Shown here piece after piece: positions 32,145 to 43,939 of a stretch of DNA of 64,000 bases. The stretch is from the NCBI RefSeq assembly GCF_045348435.1, contig NZ_CP157484.1, forward strand, positions 4,030,001 through 4,094,000, in the 5' to 3' direction. The DNA comes from Alsobacter sp045348435 (GTDB taxonomy: Bacteria > Pseudomonadota > Alphaproteobacteria > Rhizobiales > Beijerinckiaceae). How positions within the stretch are numbered: position 1 is the first letter of the stretch; each line of letters starts with the position of its first letter. Below the pieces are notes generated by a model. That model was not told the origin of the DNA. It saw nothing but the letters and a program-made list of their open reading frames with translations, and made no database searches. Made by a program: the position numbers and the translations under genes.

Positions 32145-32981
32145 TCAGTACTTCCGGATGAGAGGCATCTGCGGCGCCTCGGGGATGTAGGTCGGTCCGC
32201 CGAGCATCCAGCGCATGCCAAGGCGAAGATCGTGTGACGCCAGCGAGAATTTGTGGACTTCGTTGCCGCAGAACGGCGTGTTCTGGCACCGTATCGCGCC
32301 CGACTCGACATCCCCCATGTTCAGGTAGCGGTAGCCGAGCTCCAGCTTGAGGTTCGGCGAGACGTTGTAGCCGAGGCCGGCCATGAGCGCCCAGGCGAAG
32401 TTGGTCTTGGAATGGTCGCCGGCGAAGCCATAGCCGCCGAGCTGGTGGTCGACATCCGTCAGGCCGGAAAGCTTGTGATTGGCGAAGCCGACGCCCGCGC
32501 CCACGAAGGGGGTCACGCCCACCCAGGTGCCGAGGTCCACATAGCCGTTGGCCAGGAACACCGAGCTGCGGATGTTGCCGTTGTAGTTGTCGAAGCAGAC
32601 CGCGCCGCCGCAACTGGAGGTGGTGTAGCTCTCGATGGCCGCATATCTGCCGCCGCCGCGATACTCGCCGGTCAGGTCGGCGCGGAACCAGTTGTTGAAC
32701 TGGTAGCCGAAGCCCGCGCCGACGAAGAACTGGTCCTCGACGCTCTTGCGCGCGACCAGCAGGCCCGGCACGTCGAAGCCCGCGTCGAAGGTGGAGTGCA
32801 ATTCGCCCATTTGGGTGATGCCGGCGCCGACGTCGCCGCGCAGATACCAGCCGGAGAATTCGGGAAGCGGTTCCGGCGCCATCGGAGGCGGCGGCGGGAG
32901 CGGCATATCGGCGGCCTGGGCGACGCCAATCGCCCCGATCGCCATGGCGCCCGCGAGAGCGAGGATTTTCAGGCTGCCCAT
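32145..32981 (-). CDS. Outer-membrane beta-barrel protein (Omp25/31-like)
   Basis: This 278-residue protein has a signal peptide (ILALAGAMAIGAIGVAQAA), a Pro-rich linker and a barrel opened by FSGWYLRGDVGAGI. Repeated amphipathic strands follow (VGAGFGYQFNNWFRADLTGEYRG, LGYNVSPNLKLELGYRYLNMG), closing with LRLGMRWML. It is the common Rhizobiales small porin/adhesin-like barrel. AGGGA precedes the ATG. A perfect CtrA box lies 84-98 bp upstream, so expression may be cell-cycle controlled. Confidence 0.85.
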   Translation of the reverse strand: MGSLKILALAGAMAIGAIGVAQAADMPLPPPPPMAPEPLPEFSGWYLRGDVGAGITQMGELHSTFDAGFDVPGLLVARKSVEDQFFVGAGFGYQFNNWFRADLTGEYRGGGRYAAIESYTTSSCGGAVCFDNYNGNIRSSVFLANGYVDLGTWVGVTPFVGAGVGFANHKLSGLTDVDHQLGGYGFAGDHSKTNFAWALMAGLGYNVSPNLKLELGYRYLNMGDVESGAIRCQNTPFCGNEVHKFSLASHDLRLGMRWMLGGPTYIPEAPQMPLIRKY

Positions 32982-33064
32982 GTCTTGTATTCCCTACTGG
33001 GGCATGGACAGGCCTTCGGAACCGTCCAGCCGCGATACGACAGGGAGACATTGGCAGTCGAAAG

Positions 33065-33079
33065 TTAAAGCAAACTTAA
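33065..33079 (-). promoter_or_regulatory. CtrA box upstream of the outer-membrane protein gene
   Basis: TTAA-agcaaac-TTAA is a perfect TTAA-N7-TTAA site, with a further TTAA at 33089. It sits 84-98 bp before the ATG of the barrel protein, a normal distance for CtrA activation. Confidence 0.65.
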
Positions 33080-33231
33080 CCCTAACGATTAAGGATACGG
33101 GCATATACTCTTGGAAATGCTCGTTTAGGTTGCATTAAGAACTTTAGCGCGCAAGCATTCGAGCCGTTATCCGTCGAGGGAGCTCGCGGGGAACGCCGGC
33201 GCCCGCCGCCGCCCCCGCCAGCCGGAGCCGA

Positions 33232-34575
<1,344 letters not shown>

Positions 34576-34740
34576 GATCCGTCCTTGCATGACGTCCGGC
34601 TTCGCCGAACCCGGCCCCCCTTTATGCAGCGGCCGGCGATCGATTGTGACTCACAAATCTTTTCAAAGCGAAACACGCCGCGGGAGCGGCGCGTCTCGAA
34701 GCGGCATGGACGAGATCAAGGGAGCGTTTTGGCGCGCGGC

Positions 34741-36099
34741 TCAGGCGTGGTCGGCCGCGGTCGCCGCCTGCCTCAGCTCGGCGGCCGATGCCTCGGCGCT
34801 GCCCAGCCCGTTGAGAAAGGCGTTCAGCAGAACCGCCGCGATCGAGGCCAGCAGGATGCCGGAATCGAGCAACGGCTGCAGGGTCTCGGGCAGCTTCTTG
34901 AGAAGCGTCGGAGAGACGAGCGGGATCATTCCGACGCCGATCGAGATGGCCACGACGAACAGGTTGTTGCGGCCGGCCTTGAAGTCGACGGCGCCCAGGA
35001 TGCGGATGCCGGTGGCCGCCACCATGCCGAACATCACGATCCCGGCCCCGCCCAGCACGGCCGTCGGGACCGACTCCACCAGAGCGCCCAGCTTGGGAAT
35101 GAGGCCGAGCACGACCAGGATCAGGCCGCCCGCCACGGCCACATAGCGCGAGCGCACGCCGGTGACGCCCACCAGCCCGACATTCTGCGAGAAGGAGGTG
35201 TACGGGAAGGTGTTGAAAACGCCGCCCAGGATCGTGCCGACGCCGTCGGCGCGCAGCCCCCGGGTGAGGTCGTCGCCCGTGATCCTGGTCCCCGTCATTT
35301 CGCCGACGGCCAGGAACATGCCCGTCGACTCGATCATGACGACCAGCATGACGAGCGACATGGTCAGGCAGGCCACCGGATCGAAGGTGGGCGGCCCGAA
35401 CTGGAACGGCAGGACCAGCCCGAACCACGGGGCGGCCCCGACCTTGGAGAAGCTCATCTCGCCCAGGGCGGCCGCCGCTAGGCAGCCGGCCACGATGCCG
35501 AGCAGCACCGAAACGTTGGCGACGAAGCCGCGGCCGAACTTGGTGATCGCCAGGATCACCAGCAGCACGAAGAGCGCCATGCCCAGATTGAACGGGGAGC
35601 CGAAGCTGGGGCTCGTCGGCAGGCCGCCGCCGGCCCAGTTGATGCCGATGCGCATCAGCGAGATCCCGATCACGGTGATGATCGTGCCCGTCACCACCGG
35701 CGGAAACAGCGGCAGCAGCCGGCTCATGAACGGGGCCAGCAGCACGCCGACCACCCCGGCGACGATGACGGCGCCGTAGATCCCCAGCAGGCCGATCGCC
35801 GGGTTGCCGGCCATGGCCACCATCGGGCCCACGGCCGCGAAGGTGACGCCCATCATGACGGGCAACCGGATGCCGACGCCCGGGGCGCCGAAGGACTGGA
35901 TGAGGGTGACGACGCCGCAGACGAACAGGTCGGCGCTGATCAGGAAGGCCACCTGCTCCGGCGGAAGCTTGAGCGCGCGCCCGATGATCAGCGGCACCGC
36001 GACCGCGCCCGCATACATGACCAGCACGTGCTGGAGCCCCAGCGCCGCAAGCCGCGGCGCAGGCAGCATCTCGTCCACCGGACGAACCGTATCCATCAT
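34741..36099 (-). CDS. NCS2 nucleobase permease (xanthine/urate/uracil type)
   Basis: This 452-residue inner-membrane symporter has about 12-14 hydrophobic segments. Family marks include LQHVLVMYAGAVAVPLIIG, ISADLFVCGVVTLIQ, the NCS2 signature region TGTIITVIGISLMRIGINWAGGG, ESTGMFLAVGEMTG and FSQNVGLVGVTGVRSR. Substrate is most likely a purine such as xanthine or urate, but uracil cannot be excluded. It stands alone between glmM and ftsH. Confidence 0.9.
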   Translation of the reverse strand: MMDTVRPVDEMLPAPRLAALGLQHVLVMYAGAVAVPLIIGRALKLPPEQVAFLISADLFVCGVVTLIQSFGAPGVGIRLPVMMGVTFAAVGPMVAMAGNPAIGLLGIYGAVIVAGVVGVLLAPFMSRLLPLFPPVVTGTIITVIGISLMRIGINWAGGGLPTSPSFGSPFNLGMALFVLLVILAITKFGRGFVANVSVLLGIVAGCLAAAALGEMSFSKVGAAPWFGLVLPFQFGPPTFDPVACLTMSLVMLVVMIESTGMFLAVGEMTGTRITGDDLTRGLRADGVGTILGGVFNTFPYTSFSQNVGLVGVTGVRSRYVAVAGGLILVVLGLIPKLGALVESVPTAVLGGAGIVMFGMVAATGIRILGAVDFKAGRNNLFVVAISIGVGMIPLVSPTLLKKLPETLQPLLDSGILLASIAAVLLNAFLNGLGSAEASAAELRQAATAADHA

Positions 36100-36193
36100 T
36101 CCCGCCCCCAGCCTCGAACACGTCGGACCCTGTCCGATGCGAAGTTCGGCGCAAAGTCTAGACCGAGGCGAGATCGGGCGGCAACAAACGCAA

Positions 36194-36219
36194 AACGCCC
36201 GGCGAAGAGGCCGGGCGTT
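36194..36219 (-). terminator. Intrinsic terminator of ftsH
   Basis: AACGCCCGGC pairs with GCCGGGCGTT (36194-36203 with 36210-36219) around a 6-base loop, with TTTTGCGTTTG following on the minus strand. It lies 22 bp past the ftsH stop. Confidence 0.75.
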
Positions 36220-36240
36220 GCAACTTTGACGATCGGAAGG

Positions 36241-38163
<1,923 letters not shown>

Positions 38164-38332
38164 TACCGATCGATCGCCTTGGTGAGGCTCGGACCGCAAG
38201 GGCGATCGCGAGGCGTTGCGTTTGCCTAATGTAGGATTGAGGCCCGCCCTTGCCAAGGGAAGGTCCCGGAAGCACGTACGCGGAAGAGGGCTCTTAGCAA
38301 GAGCTTCGCCGCGTGGCGAGCCCGTTCGACCG

Positions 38333-39364
38333 CTAACCTTGACGGCTTCGCCCCCGTCGACGTTCTTTTTCCGCCATGATCGTGACCTCGCCAAGGCGGT
38401 CGAGGCTGACGACGCATCCCGCGCAGGTCGCCCGCAGGACCCGCTGCTGCGCGGCGGCGCGCGCCAGGGCGTCGCAGAGATCCTCGGCCCTTTTCAACCG
38501 GATGTGGGCCTCCCCCGCTGCGCGCACGCTGTCGATCCCGCGCAGCAGCGCCCTCAGCCGGATCTCGGGAGGCTCGTCGAACAGCCCCGGCCCGAGCCGG
38601 ACGCCCTCCCCGGCCGTTTGCGCCAGCCGGGAGAACGCCGCCTCTGAGGCCTGCGACAACGCATCCTCGGCTCGCGCCGCCCGCGCGGCTAGCGTCAGCA
38701 GCCCGTCGCGGGTGAGCCCCTCTCCGGAGAGGCGGCCCAGCAGGCCGCGGATGCGGGTGCGGGCGAAGCGTGGGTCGGCGTTCGACGGGTCCTCGCAGAA
38801 GGCCTGCCCGGCCTCGGCGAGCGTCGCCGCGAGCCGGGCCCTCGGGATGTCGAGCAGCGGCCGCCGATGCAGGAGCGGCCCGCGCCGGCTCGCCTTCGCC
38901 ATGCCGGCCAAGCCCCCGACGCCGCTCCCGCGCAGGAGCCGCATCAGCACCGTCTCTGCCTGGTCGTCGGCGTGATGGGCGGTCACGAGGGCGTCCGCCC
39001 CGATCCCGGCCGCGTGGCCGACGAGGAGCCCATAGCGGGCCTCGCGGGCCTTGCTCTGCAGCCCCGTGCGCGGCTTGTCGCCCCGCCAGGCCAGGACCGC
39101 ATGGGGCAGGCCGAAATCCTGCGCCCAGCTCCCGACCAGGGCCGCTTCCCCGGCTGAGGCGGGCCGCAGCCCGTGGTCGACGGTGGCGACCGACAGCGCC
39201 GGGCCGTCGGGACGCGCGGCGCGCCAGCGGGCGGCCAGCAGCATCAGGGCGACCGAGTCGGCGCCGCCCGAGACGGCGAGCAGCACGGCGCGATGATCGA
39301 GAAGGCAGGCGAAGAGGCCCTCGGCCTCGCCCGGGGAGATCGGCTCGGCGTCGCCGGCGCTCAA
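38333..39364 (-). CDS. tilS: tRNA(Ile)-lysidine synthase
   Basis: This 343-residue enzyme modifies C34 of the AUA-reading tRNA-Ile with lysine. The PP-loop is AVLLAVSGGADSVALMLL, followed by VATVDHGLRPAS and ALVTAHHADDQAETVLMRLLRGSG. The N-terminal catalytic half is complete and the C-terminal half is short, as in many alphaproteobacteria. The start is probably the TTG at 39362-39364, which overlaps the cpoB stop (TTGA); no better start exists after it. An apparent 390-codon extension is the wrong frame of cpoB. Order pal-cpoB-tilS-ftsH is conserved in the group. Confidence 0.88.
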   Translation of the reverse strand: MSAGDAEPISPGEAEGLFACLLDHRAVLLAVSGGADSVALMLLAARWRAARPDGPALSVATVDHGLRPASAGEAALVGSWAQDFGLPHAVLAWRGDKPRTGLQSKAREARYGLLVGHAAGIGADALVTAHHADDQAETVLMRLLRGSGVGGLAGMAKASRRGPLLHRRPLLDIPRARLAATLAEAGQAFCEDPSNADPRFARTRIRGLLGRLSGEGLTRDGLLTLAARAARAEDALSQASEAAFSRLAQTAGEGVRLGPGLFDEPPEIRLRALLRGIDSVRAAGEAHIRLKRAEDLCDALARAAAQQRVLRATCAGCVVSLDRLGEVTIMAEKERRRGRSRQG

Positions 39365-40392
39365 GGAGCGCAGGAGCCGCGCTTCAGTTCGCGCTCGGCG
39401 CTGGCGCGCACCTCGGCGGAGGCTTCCGGATAGCGGCGGGTGACCTCGGCGAGCGTCGCGCAGGCCTGGTCGGGTTGGCCCATGCCCCGCAGCGAGAGGC
39501 CCAGCTTCAGCATGCTGTCGGGCGCGACCTTGGACGAATTGTAGGTGCGGTAGACCTTCAAATATTGCTCGACCGCGTCCGGGTACTGCGCGCGGCGGAA
39601 ATAGGTCTCGCCCAGCCAATAGGTGGCGTTGGCGGCCATGCGGTCCTTGGGATGGGCCTGCAGGAACTGCTTGAAGGCCATCTCGGCCTGCTCGTACTGG
39701 CGTTGCAGCACGAGACCGTAGGCGAGGTCGTACTCGTCCTTGGCGAGACCCGTCCCGGCCGACGCGACGGTCGTGCCGGTCTGGCCCGTCCCGGCGGCGC
39801 GCGGCGTTCCGGCGGGCGCGGCGCCCTGCGGGAAGGCCGGGTTCATGCCCTGCGGATAGGCCTGGGGCGGCGCGTGCTGCTGCGCGGGCGGAACGGCTCC
39901 CTGCGGCAGCCCGGCGCTGCGGTTCATCTGGTTGAGGTCCATCGGGGCGCCGGGATCGTCCTCGATCAGGTCGGCGATGCGCCGGTCCCGGCCGGGCTGG
40001 CCTTGCGGGGCGGCGGGGGCGGCTGATGCGACGTCGCCCAGCGCGCGGGGAGAGCCGGGCGCCGCCGGCTGCGCCGAGGGGTCGAAGGCGTCGCTGCGCT
40101 TCTGCGGCTTGGGCGGGCCGGGCGAGGCGGCCGGAGGGGTCGCGCCCGACGCGGCGGGCCGGCCGGCCCGCTCCTGGAAGCGGAACTCCACGTCCTCCTG
40201 GAATTTCTTGAGCTGGTCCTCCAGCCGCCTGTTCTGGAACTGGAGCTGCTCGATCTGGCCGGAGAGCTGGCGCACCTGCCCCTCGAGCCGGTTGGTTCGC
40301 ACCAGGAGTTCGGACGCGTCCTGGGCGCTCGCGGGGACGGCGAGGACGGCCAGGGCGAGGGCCGAGAAGGCCCACACGGAGCGACGGATCAT
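39361..40392 (-). CDS. cpoB: Cell division coordinator CpoB (YbgF)
   Basis: This 343-residue periplasmic protein has a signal peptide (SVWAFSALALAVLAVPASAQ). A trimerising coiled coil follows (ELLVRTNRLEGQVRQLSGQIEQLQ to ~residue 75), then a long Pro/Ala linker and C-terminal TPR repeats (YDLAYGLVLQRQYEQAEMAF, NATYWLGETYFRRAQYPDAVEQYL). It links peptidoglycan synthesis to outer-membrane constriction through the Tol-Pal system. Start 40392 fits the signal peptide. The stop overlaps the tilS start; pal is upstream on the same strand. Confidence 0.93.
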   Translation of the reverse strand: MIRRSVWAFSALALAVLAVPASAQDASELLVRTNRLEGQVRQLSGQIEQLQFQNRRLEDQLKKFQEDVEFRFQERAGRPAASGATPPAASPGPPKPQKRSDAFDPSAQPAAPGSPRALGDVASAAPAAPQGQPGRDRRIADLIEDDPGAPMDLNQMNRSAGLPQGAVPPAQQHAPPQAYPQGMNPAFPQGAAPAGTPRAAGTGQTGTTVASAGTGLAKDEYDLAYGLVLQRQYEQAEMAFKQFLQAHPKDRMAANATYWLGETYFRRAQYPDAVEQYLKVYRTYNSSKVAPDSMLKLGLSLRGMGQPDQACATLAEVTRRYPEASAEVRASAERELKRGSCAP

Positions 40393-40504
40393 AACGGAGG
40401 ATCTTCCGGGGATGAGCATTCCAGGTCCCGTCTAGCATGGGACGGGCGGCGGGCCAAAATGTGTCGCCTCTCCGGCTTGAGCGTGGCGGCGCCCTGAAAC
40501 GAAA

Positions 40505-40526
40505 CCGGCGTCCCGAAGGACGCCGG
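40505..40526 (-). terminator. Hairpin after pal
   Basis: CCGGCGTCC pairs with GGACGCCGG (40505-40513 with 40518-40526) around CGAA, followed by TTTCGTTTC on the minus strand. It lies 24 bp past the pal stop and probably limits read-through into cpoB. Confidence 0.65.
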
Positions 40527-40549
40527 ATCGCCATCGATCGAGGACAGGC

Positions 40550-41080
40550 TCAGGAGCCCGCGCCGCCGCCCAGCACCGTGACGGCGCGACGGTTCTGCGA
40601 CCAGCAGGAGATGTCGTCGCACACCGCGACCGGACGCTCCTTGCCGAACGAAATGGTCTTCAGCCGCGACCCGTTGACGCCGCGCGCGACAAGATAGTCG
40701 CGGGCCGCCTGGGCGCGCCGGGCGCCGAGGGCGAAGTTGTACTCGCGCGTGCCGCGCTCGTCGGCGTGGCCCTCGATGGTGATGGCGTAGCGCGGATACT
40801 GGCCCAGCCACTGCGCCTGCTTGTCGAGGGTCGCGGTCGCGGTCGGGGTCAGGTCGGTGGAGTCCGTCTCGAAGAAGACGCGGTCGCCGACATTGACGAT
40901 GAAGTCCTGCGCCGAACCAGGAGCGCCGGCCCCGCCCGCGCCGAACCGGCCGGCGCCGGCTCCGCCCAGCGCATCGGCGCCGTCCGCGGCCTTGTTGGAC
41001 GAACAGGCCGCCAGGGTCAGCGCCGCTGCGAGCACGATCCCGAGCTTCGCCGCCTTCGCGACCGCTATTGCACCCGTCAT
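40550..41080 (-). CDS. pal: Peptidoglycan-associated lipoprotein Pal
   Basis: This 176-residue outer-membrane lipoprotein has a lipobox signal, ALTLAACSSN, with lipidated Cys. A Gly/Ala-rich linker and an OmpA-like peptidoglycan-binding domain follow (VFFETDSTDLTP, ITIEGHADERGTREYNFALGARRAQAARDYL). An unusual C-terminal insertion, VAVCDDISCWSQNRRAVTVL, carries two Cys, a common form in Rhizobiales. AAGGAG precedes the ATG. tolQ, tolR, tolA and tolB, usually just upstream, are not in this window. Confidence 0.95.
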   Translation of the reverse strand: MTGAIAVAKAAKLGIVLAAALTLAACSSNKAADGADALGGAGAGRFGAGGAGAPGSAQDFIVNVGDRVFFETDSTDLTPTATATLDKQAQWLGQYPRYAITIEGHADERGTREYNFALGARRAQAARDYLVARGVNGSRLKTISFGKERPVAVCDDISCWSQNRRAVTVLGGGAGS

Positions 41081-41127
41081 GATATCGCTCCTTGTGATGT
41101 CCGATTGCTTCGACGCTTACGCCGGGG

Positions 41128-41217
41128 TGGTTAAGCGAAGGTTCCGTCAACCTTGCCGAAGGCTTTCGGGGAAGTGTTGCATTCGAGCGATTGCCCGCAT
41201 GGTTAACGGAGGGTGAA
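41128..41217 (-). promoter_or_regulatory. Two degenerate CtrA-like sites upstream of pal
   Basis: TTAA-gcgaagg-TTCC (41131-41145) and TTAA-cggaggg-TGAA (41203-41217) each keep one perfect half and the 7-bp spacer. They lie 51 and 123 bp before the pal start. One or two mismatches make function uncertain. Confidence 0.3.
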
Positions 41218-41318
41218 CCGGCGGGAGCCGGCCCGAGAGGATGCGCGGCGAATCAAAGCAACGCGGCCCGCTTGAGCTTCACAACGCCGCTTTGCGGCGA
41301 AATGGGGCCTGAAATGCG

Positions 41319-41343
41319 AATGGCCGGGCTGAGCCCGGCCATT
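41319..41343 (-). terminator. Hairpin after the TrcR-like gene
   Basis: A perfect 11-bp stem AATGGCCGGGC / GCCCGGCCATT (41319-41329 with 41333-41343) has a 3-base loop. It lies 57 bp past the stop of the gene at 41401. A weak T content follows. Confidence 0.6.
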
Positions 41344-41400
41344 GATCGAAGCTGTGTCGGAAGGGCGACACTCGCAAGGGCGCGCCCGCGGCGAGAAAGC

Positions 41401-42117
41401 CTAGTCCTCGTCGTCCTCGTCGCGGCGGCCCTTGAGAGTCTTGAGCTTCGCGAAGACGGAATCGGGATCGATCTTCTCTTCCTGCTCCTTGGGCGCGTTC
41501 AGCGACGCGAACGGAACCGAGACGGGCTCCTTGGCGGTCGTGATCTCGGCGGGCAGCAGCGTCTGGCCGCTCTCCTCGACCTGCGCGGGCCGATCCTTGG
41601 CGGCGCGGGCGACCTCGAAGTCGAGGTCGATCTGCGAGGCGAGGCCCAGCGTCACCGGGTCGAGCGGGGTCAGGGTCGCGGCGTTCCAGTGGGTCCTGTC
41701 GCGGATCTGCTGGATCGTCGTCTTGGTCGTGCCGACGAGGCGCATGATCTGCGCGTCCTTCAGCTCGGGGTGATTGCGCAGCAGCCACAGGATGGCGTTG
41801 GGCCGGTCCTGGCGGCGCGACAGGGGCGTGTAGCGCGGCCCCTTCTTGCGCTTCTGCTCGGGAATTCGGACGCTGGAGACCGCCAGCTTCATGCGGTAGT
41901 TGCGGTCCTTCTCGGCCTTCTCGATCTCCTCGCGGGTCAATTGCCCCGCCACCATCGGGTCGAGGCCCTTGATCCCGGCCGCGACCTCGCCGTCGGCGAT
42001 GCCCTTCACCTCGAGGGGATGCAGCTTGCAGAAGTCGGCGATCTGCTCGAACGACAGCGATGTGTTGTCGACGAGCCAGACGGCCGTCGCCTTCGGCATC
42101 AGCGGTCCAGTGCTCAT
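41401..42117 (-). CDS. TrcR-like cell-cycle transcriptional regulator (DUF1013)
   Basis: This 238-residue protein has the DUF1013 core: ATAVWLVDNTSLSFEQIADFCKLHPLEVKGIADGE, an HTH-like first part, and KKGPRYTPLSRRQDRPNAILWLLRNHPELKDAQIMRLVGTTKTTIQQIRDRTHW, a second HTH. The C-terminus is acidic. In Caulobacter the family member TrcR is reported to bind promoters with RNA polymerase. ATG 42117 has GGAG upstream; the 51-codon extension above is not conserved-looking. It stands alone with its own terminator. Confidence 0.85.
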   Translation of the reverse strand: MSTGPLMPKATAVWLVDNTSLSFEQIADFCKLHPLEVKGIADGEVAAGIKGLDPMVAGQLTREEIEKAEKDRNYRMKLAVSSVRIPEQKRKKGPRYTPLSRRQDRPNAILWLLRNHPELKDAQIMRLVGTTKTTIQQIRDRTHWNAATLTPLDPVTLGLASQIDLDFEVARAAKDRPAQVEESGQTLLPAEITTAKEPVSVPFASLNAPKEQEEKIDPDSVFAKLKTLKGRRDEDDED

Positions 42118-42352
42118 GATCGCGCTCCTTCTTCTTGCGGCGCCGCTCATCCGCGCCCGGATGGCTCCGGGCGAATTCGTCGCCTCGCTTCGTCCCGTTG
42201 GGCCACCCTTGCGCAGGCACAAGCCTCGCGTGCTCCGGCCGAACCTTTCGGTCGGAGCCCCGGATGCCAACAGGACTGAACGGGGATGGCGCCTATATAG
42301 TCCGCCGCCGGCGCGGACGCAATTGCGCCGCGCGCCGTTTTCACCCCTGCGG

Positions 42353-43369
42353 TCACGCCACGGTGAGCACGATCTTGCCGATATGCTGGCTGGACTCCAT
42401 CAGGGCGTGCGCCTTCGCGGCCTCCCGGAACGGGAAGGTGGCGTGGATCACCGGCTTCACCGTCCCGGCCGCGATCAGGGGCCAGACCCTGGCCACGAGC
42501 TGGTCGGCGATCGCGGCCTTCTCGGCCGGGCTGCGGCTGCGCAGCGTCGAGCCCGTATGGGTCAGCCGCTTCAGCATGATGCGCCTGAAGTCGACCGTCG
42601 CCTCCGACTTGCCCTGGAAGGCGATCTGCACGATCCGCCCTTCGACCGCGGCGGCCTCGTAGTTGCGGCCGATATAGTCGCCTCCGACCATGTCGAGGAT
42701 GACGTCGACGCCCTTCTTGTCGGTCGCGGCCTTCACCTCGGCGACGAAGTCCTGCGTGCGGTAGTTGATCGCCACGTCCGCCCCGAGCTTGCGGCAGGCG
42801 TCGCACTTCTCGTCGGACCCGGCGGTGGCGAAGACGCGCGACCCGAACGCCTTGGCCAGCATGATGGCCGTGGTGCCGATGCCGGACGTGCCGCCATGCA
42901 CCATGAAGCTCTCGCCGGGCTGCAGCCGCCCGCGCTCGAACACGTTGGTCCACACCGTGAAGAACGTTTCCGGGATGGCGGCGGCCTCGATCATGGAGGC
43001 GCCGTCGGGCGCGCGCAGCGCGTTGGTCTCATGCACGACGCAGTATTCGGCGTAGCCGCCGCCGGCCACCAGGGCGCAAACCCGGTCGCCCAGAGCGTGG
43101 CGCGTCACGCCCTCGCCCAGGGCGATGACCTCGCCGGCGATCTCCAACCCCGGGATGTCGGACGCGCCGGGCGGCGGCGGATAGAGCCCCTTGCGCTGCA
43201 TCACGTCCGGGCGGTTGACGCCGGCCGCCGCGACCTTGACGAGGATCTCGCCGGCGGCCGGGCGCGGCGTCGGCCGGGTTTCGGGAACCAGCGCCTCGGG
43301 TCCGCCCGGGGCCTTGACGCCGATCGCCGTCATGGTCTGCGGCGTTGCGCTCGAGCCAGTCTCGTTCAT
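42353..43369 (-). CDS. NAD(P)H:quinone oxidoreductase (zinc-independent MDR family)
   Basis: This 338-residue reductase shows MQRKGLYPPPPGASDIPGLEIAGEV, ALGDRVCALVAGGGYAEY and the nucleotide site MVHGGTSGIGTTAIMLAKAFGSRVFATAGSDEK. It lacks the zinc-binding Cys of alcohol dehydrogenases. It is of the QOR/PIG3-like type that reduces quinones with NADPH. GGGAGATCC precedes ATG 43369; a longer frame upstream overlaps the divergent DUF1192 gene and is rejected. Confidence 0.92.
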   Translation of the reverse strand: MNETGSSATPQTMTAIGVKAPGGPEALVPETRPTPRPAAGEILVKVAAAGVNRPDVMQRKGLYPPPPGASDIPGLEIAGEVIALGEGVTRHALGDRVCALVAGGGYAEYCVVHETNALRAPDGASMIEAAAIPETFFTVWTNVFERGRLQPGESFMVHGGTSGIGTTAIMLAKAFGSRVFATAGSDEKCDACRKLGADVAINYRTQDFVAEVKAATDKKGVDVILDMVGGDYIGRNYEAAAVEGRIVQIAFQGKSEATVDFRRIMLKRLTHTGSTLRSRSPAEKAAIADQLVARVWPLIAAGTVKPVIHATFPFREAAKAHALMESSQHIGKIVLTVA

Positions 43370-43456
43370 CAGGATCTCCCGGTCTGCGGCCGCCCCTTGC
43401 GGCGGGGCCGGCCTTGCGTATCGTGTCCGCGCCGCGATGGACGATGGAGCGACGCC

Positions 43457-43651
43457 ATGGCTGATCCCTTCGCAGACGACCTTCCCCAGCGCAAGCCGAC
43501 GCTGCACGCGCTCGGCCAGGACCTCGCCGCGCTCTCCCTCGACGAGCTGGACGAGCGCGTCGAGCAGCTCAGGGCCGAGATCGCCCGGATCGAAGAGGTC
43601 AGGAACGCCAAGCGGGCGTCCCGCGACGCCGCCGACGCGTTCTTCCGGTAG
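43457..43651 (+). CDS. DUF1192 family protein
   Basis: This 64-residue acidic protein reads ADPFADDLPQRKPTLHALGQDLAALSLDELDERVEQLRAEIARIEE, then a charged end with AFFR. This is the typical DUF1192 form, a short helical coiled-coil protein of unknown role. GGAGC precedes the ATG. It is divergent from the oxidoreductase and followed by a CtrA box and the candidate sRNA; this order up to rcdA is common in Rhizobiales. Confidence 0.85.
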   Translation: MADPFADDLPQRKPTLHALGQDLAALSLDELDERVEQLRAEIARIEEVRNAKRASRDAADAFFR

Positions 43652-43725
43652 CGCTGTGGCGTTCCGGGACGGCCGCGCCGGACTGACCCTTTTCGAAACA
43701 CGTCCCACGAAGGCCGCGGACGAGG

Positions 43726-43740
43726 TTAACCGGCCATTAA
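43726..43740 (+). promoter_or_regulatory. CtrA box in front of the candidate sRNA
   Basis: TTAA-ccggcca-TTAA is a perfect site. A -10-like CTATGAAT lies around 43751, about 11 bp beyond the box, so CtrA would sit at the -35 position of a promoter starting near 43757-43762. Confidence 0.7.
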
Positions 43741-43756
43741 GCTTTCGGGACTATGA

Positions 43757-43862
43757 ATCGGCCATCCAGATTCCCTCTGGATGTCGAGTGGCTCCTGTCC
43801 ACTCTGTTTGACGCCTCCCTGTTTACCCACTTCGCAAAGCCGCCTCCGGGCGGCTTTTTTTT
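43757..43862 (+). ncRNA. Candidate CtrA-controlled small RNA
   Basis: No coding frame explains this stretch. Hairpin 1 is CATCCAG-attccct-CTGGATG (43763-43783). Hairpin 2 is GAGTGG-ctcctgt-CCACTC (43786-43804) with CUCCU in its loop. A single-stranded part with CCUCCC follows. The terminator hairpin AAGCCGCC-tccg-GGCGGCTT (43837-43856) is followed by eight T. C-rich loops of this sort pair with Shine-Dalgarno sequences in known alphaproteobacterial sRNAs. Together with the CtrA box it looks like a ~105-nt cell-cycle sRNA; promoter position and targets are inferred. Confidence 0.6.
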
Positions 43863-43939
43863 GTTTTCCACCGTCAAGCGCAAACGTGAGGGATCTCCGA
43901 CGCAAGCGTAGCGTTATCGTGATGTCCACAGCGTTAGGG

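Noticed and set aside
39365..40534. 390-residue N-terminal extension of tilS
   Set aside because: It is the wrong frame of cpoB; TilS homologues begin near the PP-loop region and a TTG overlaps the cpoB stop.
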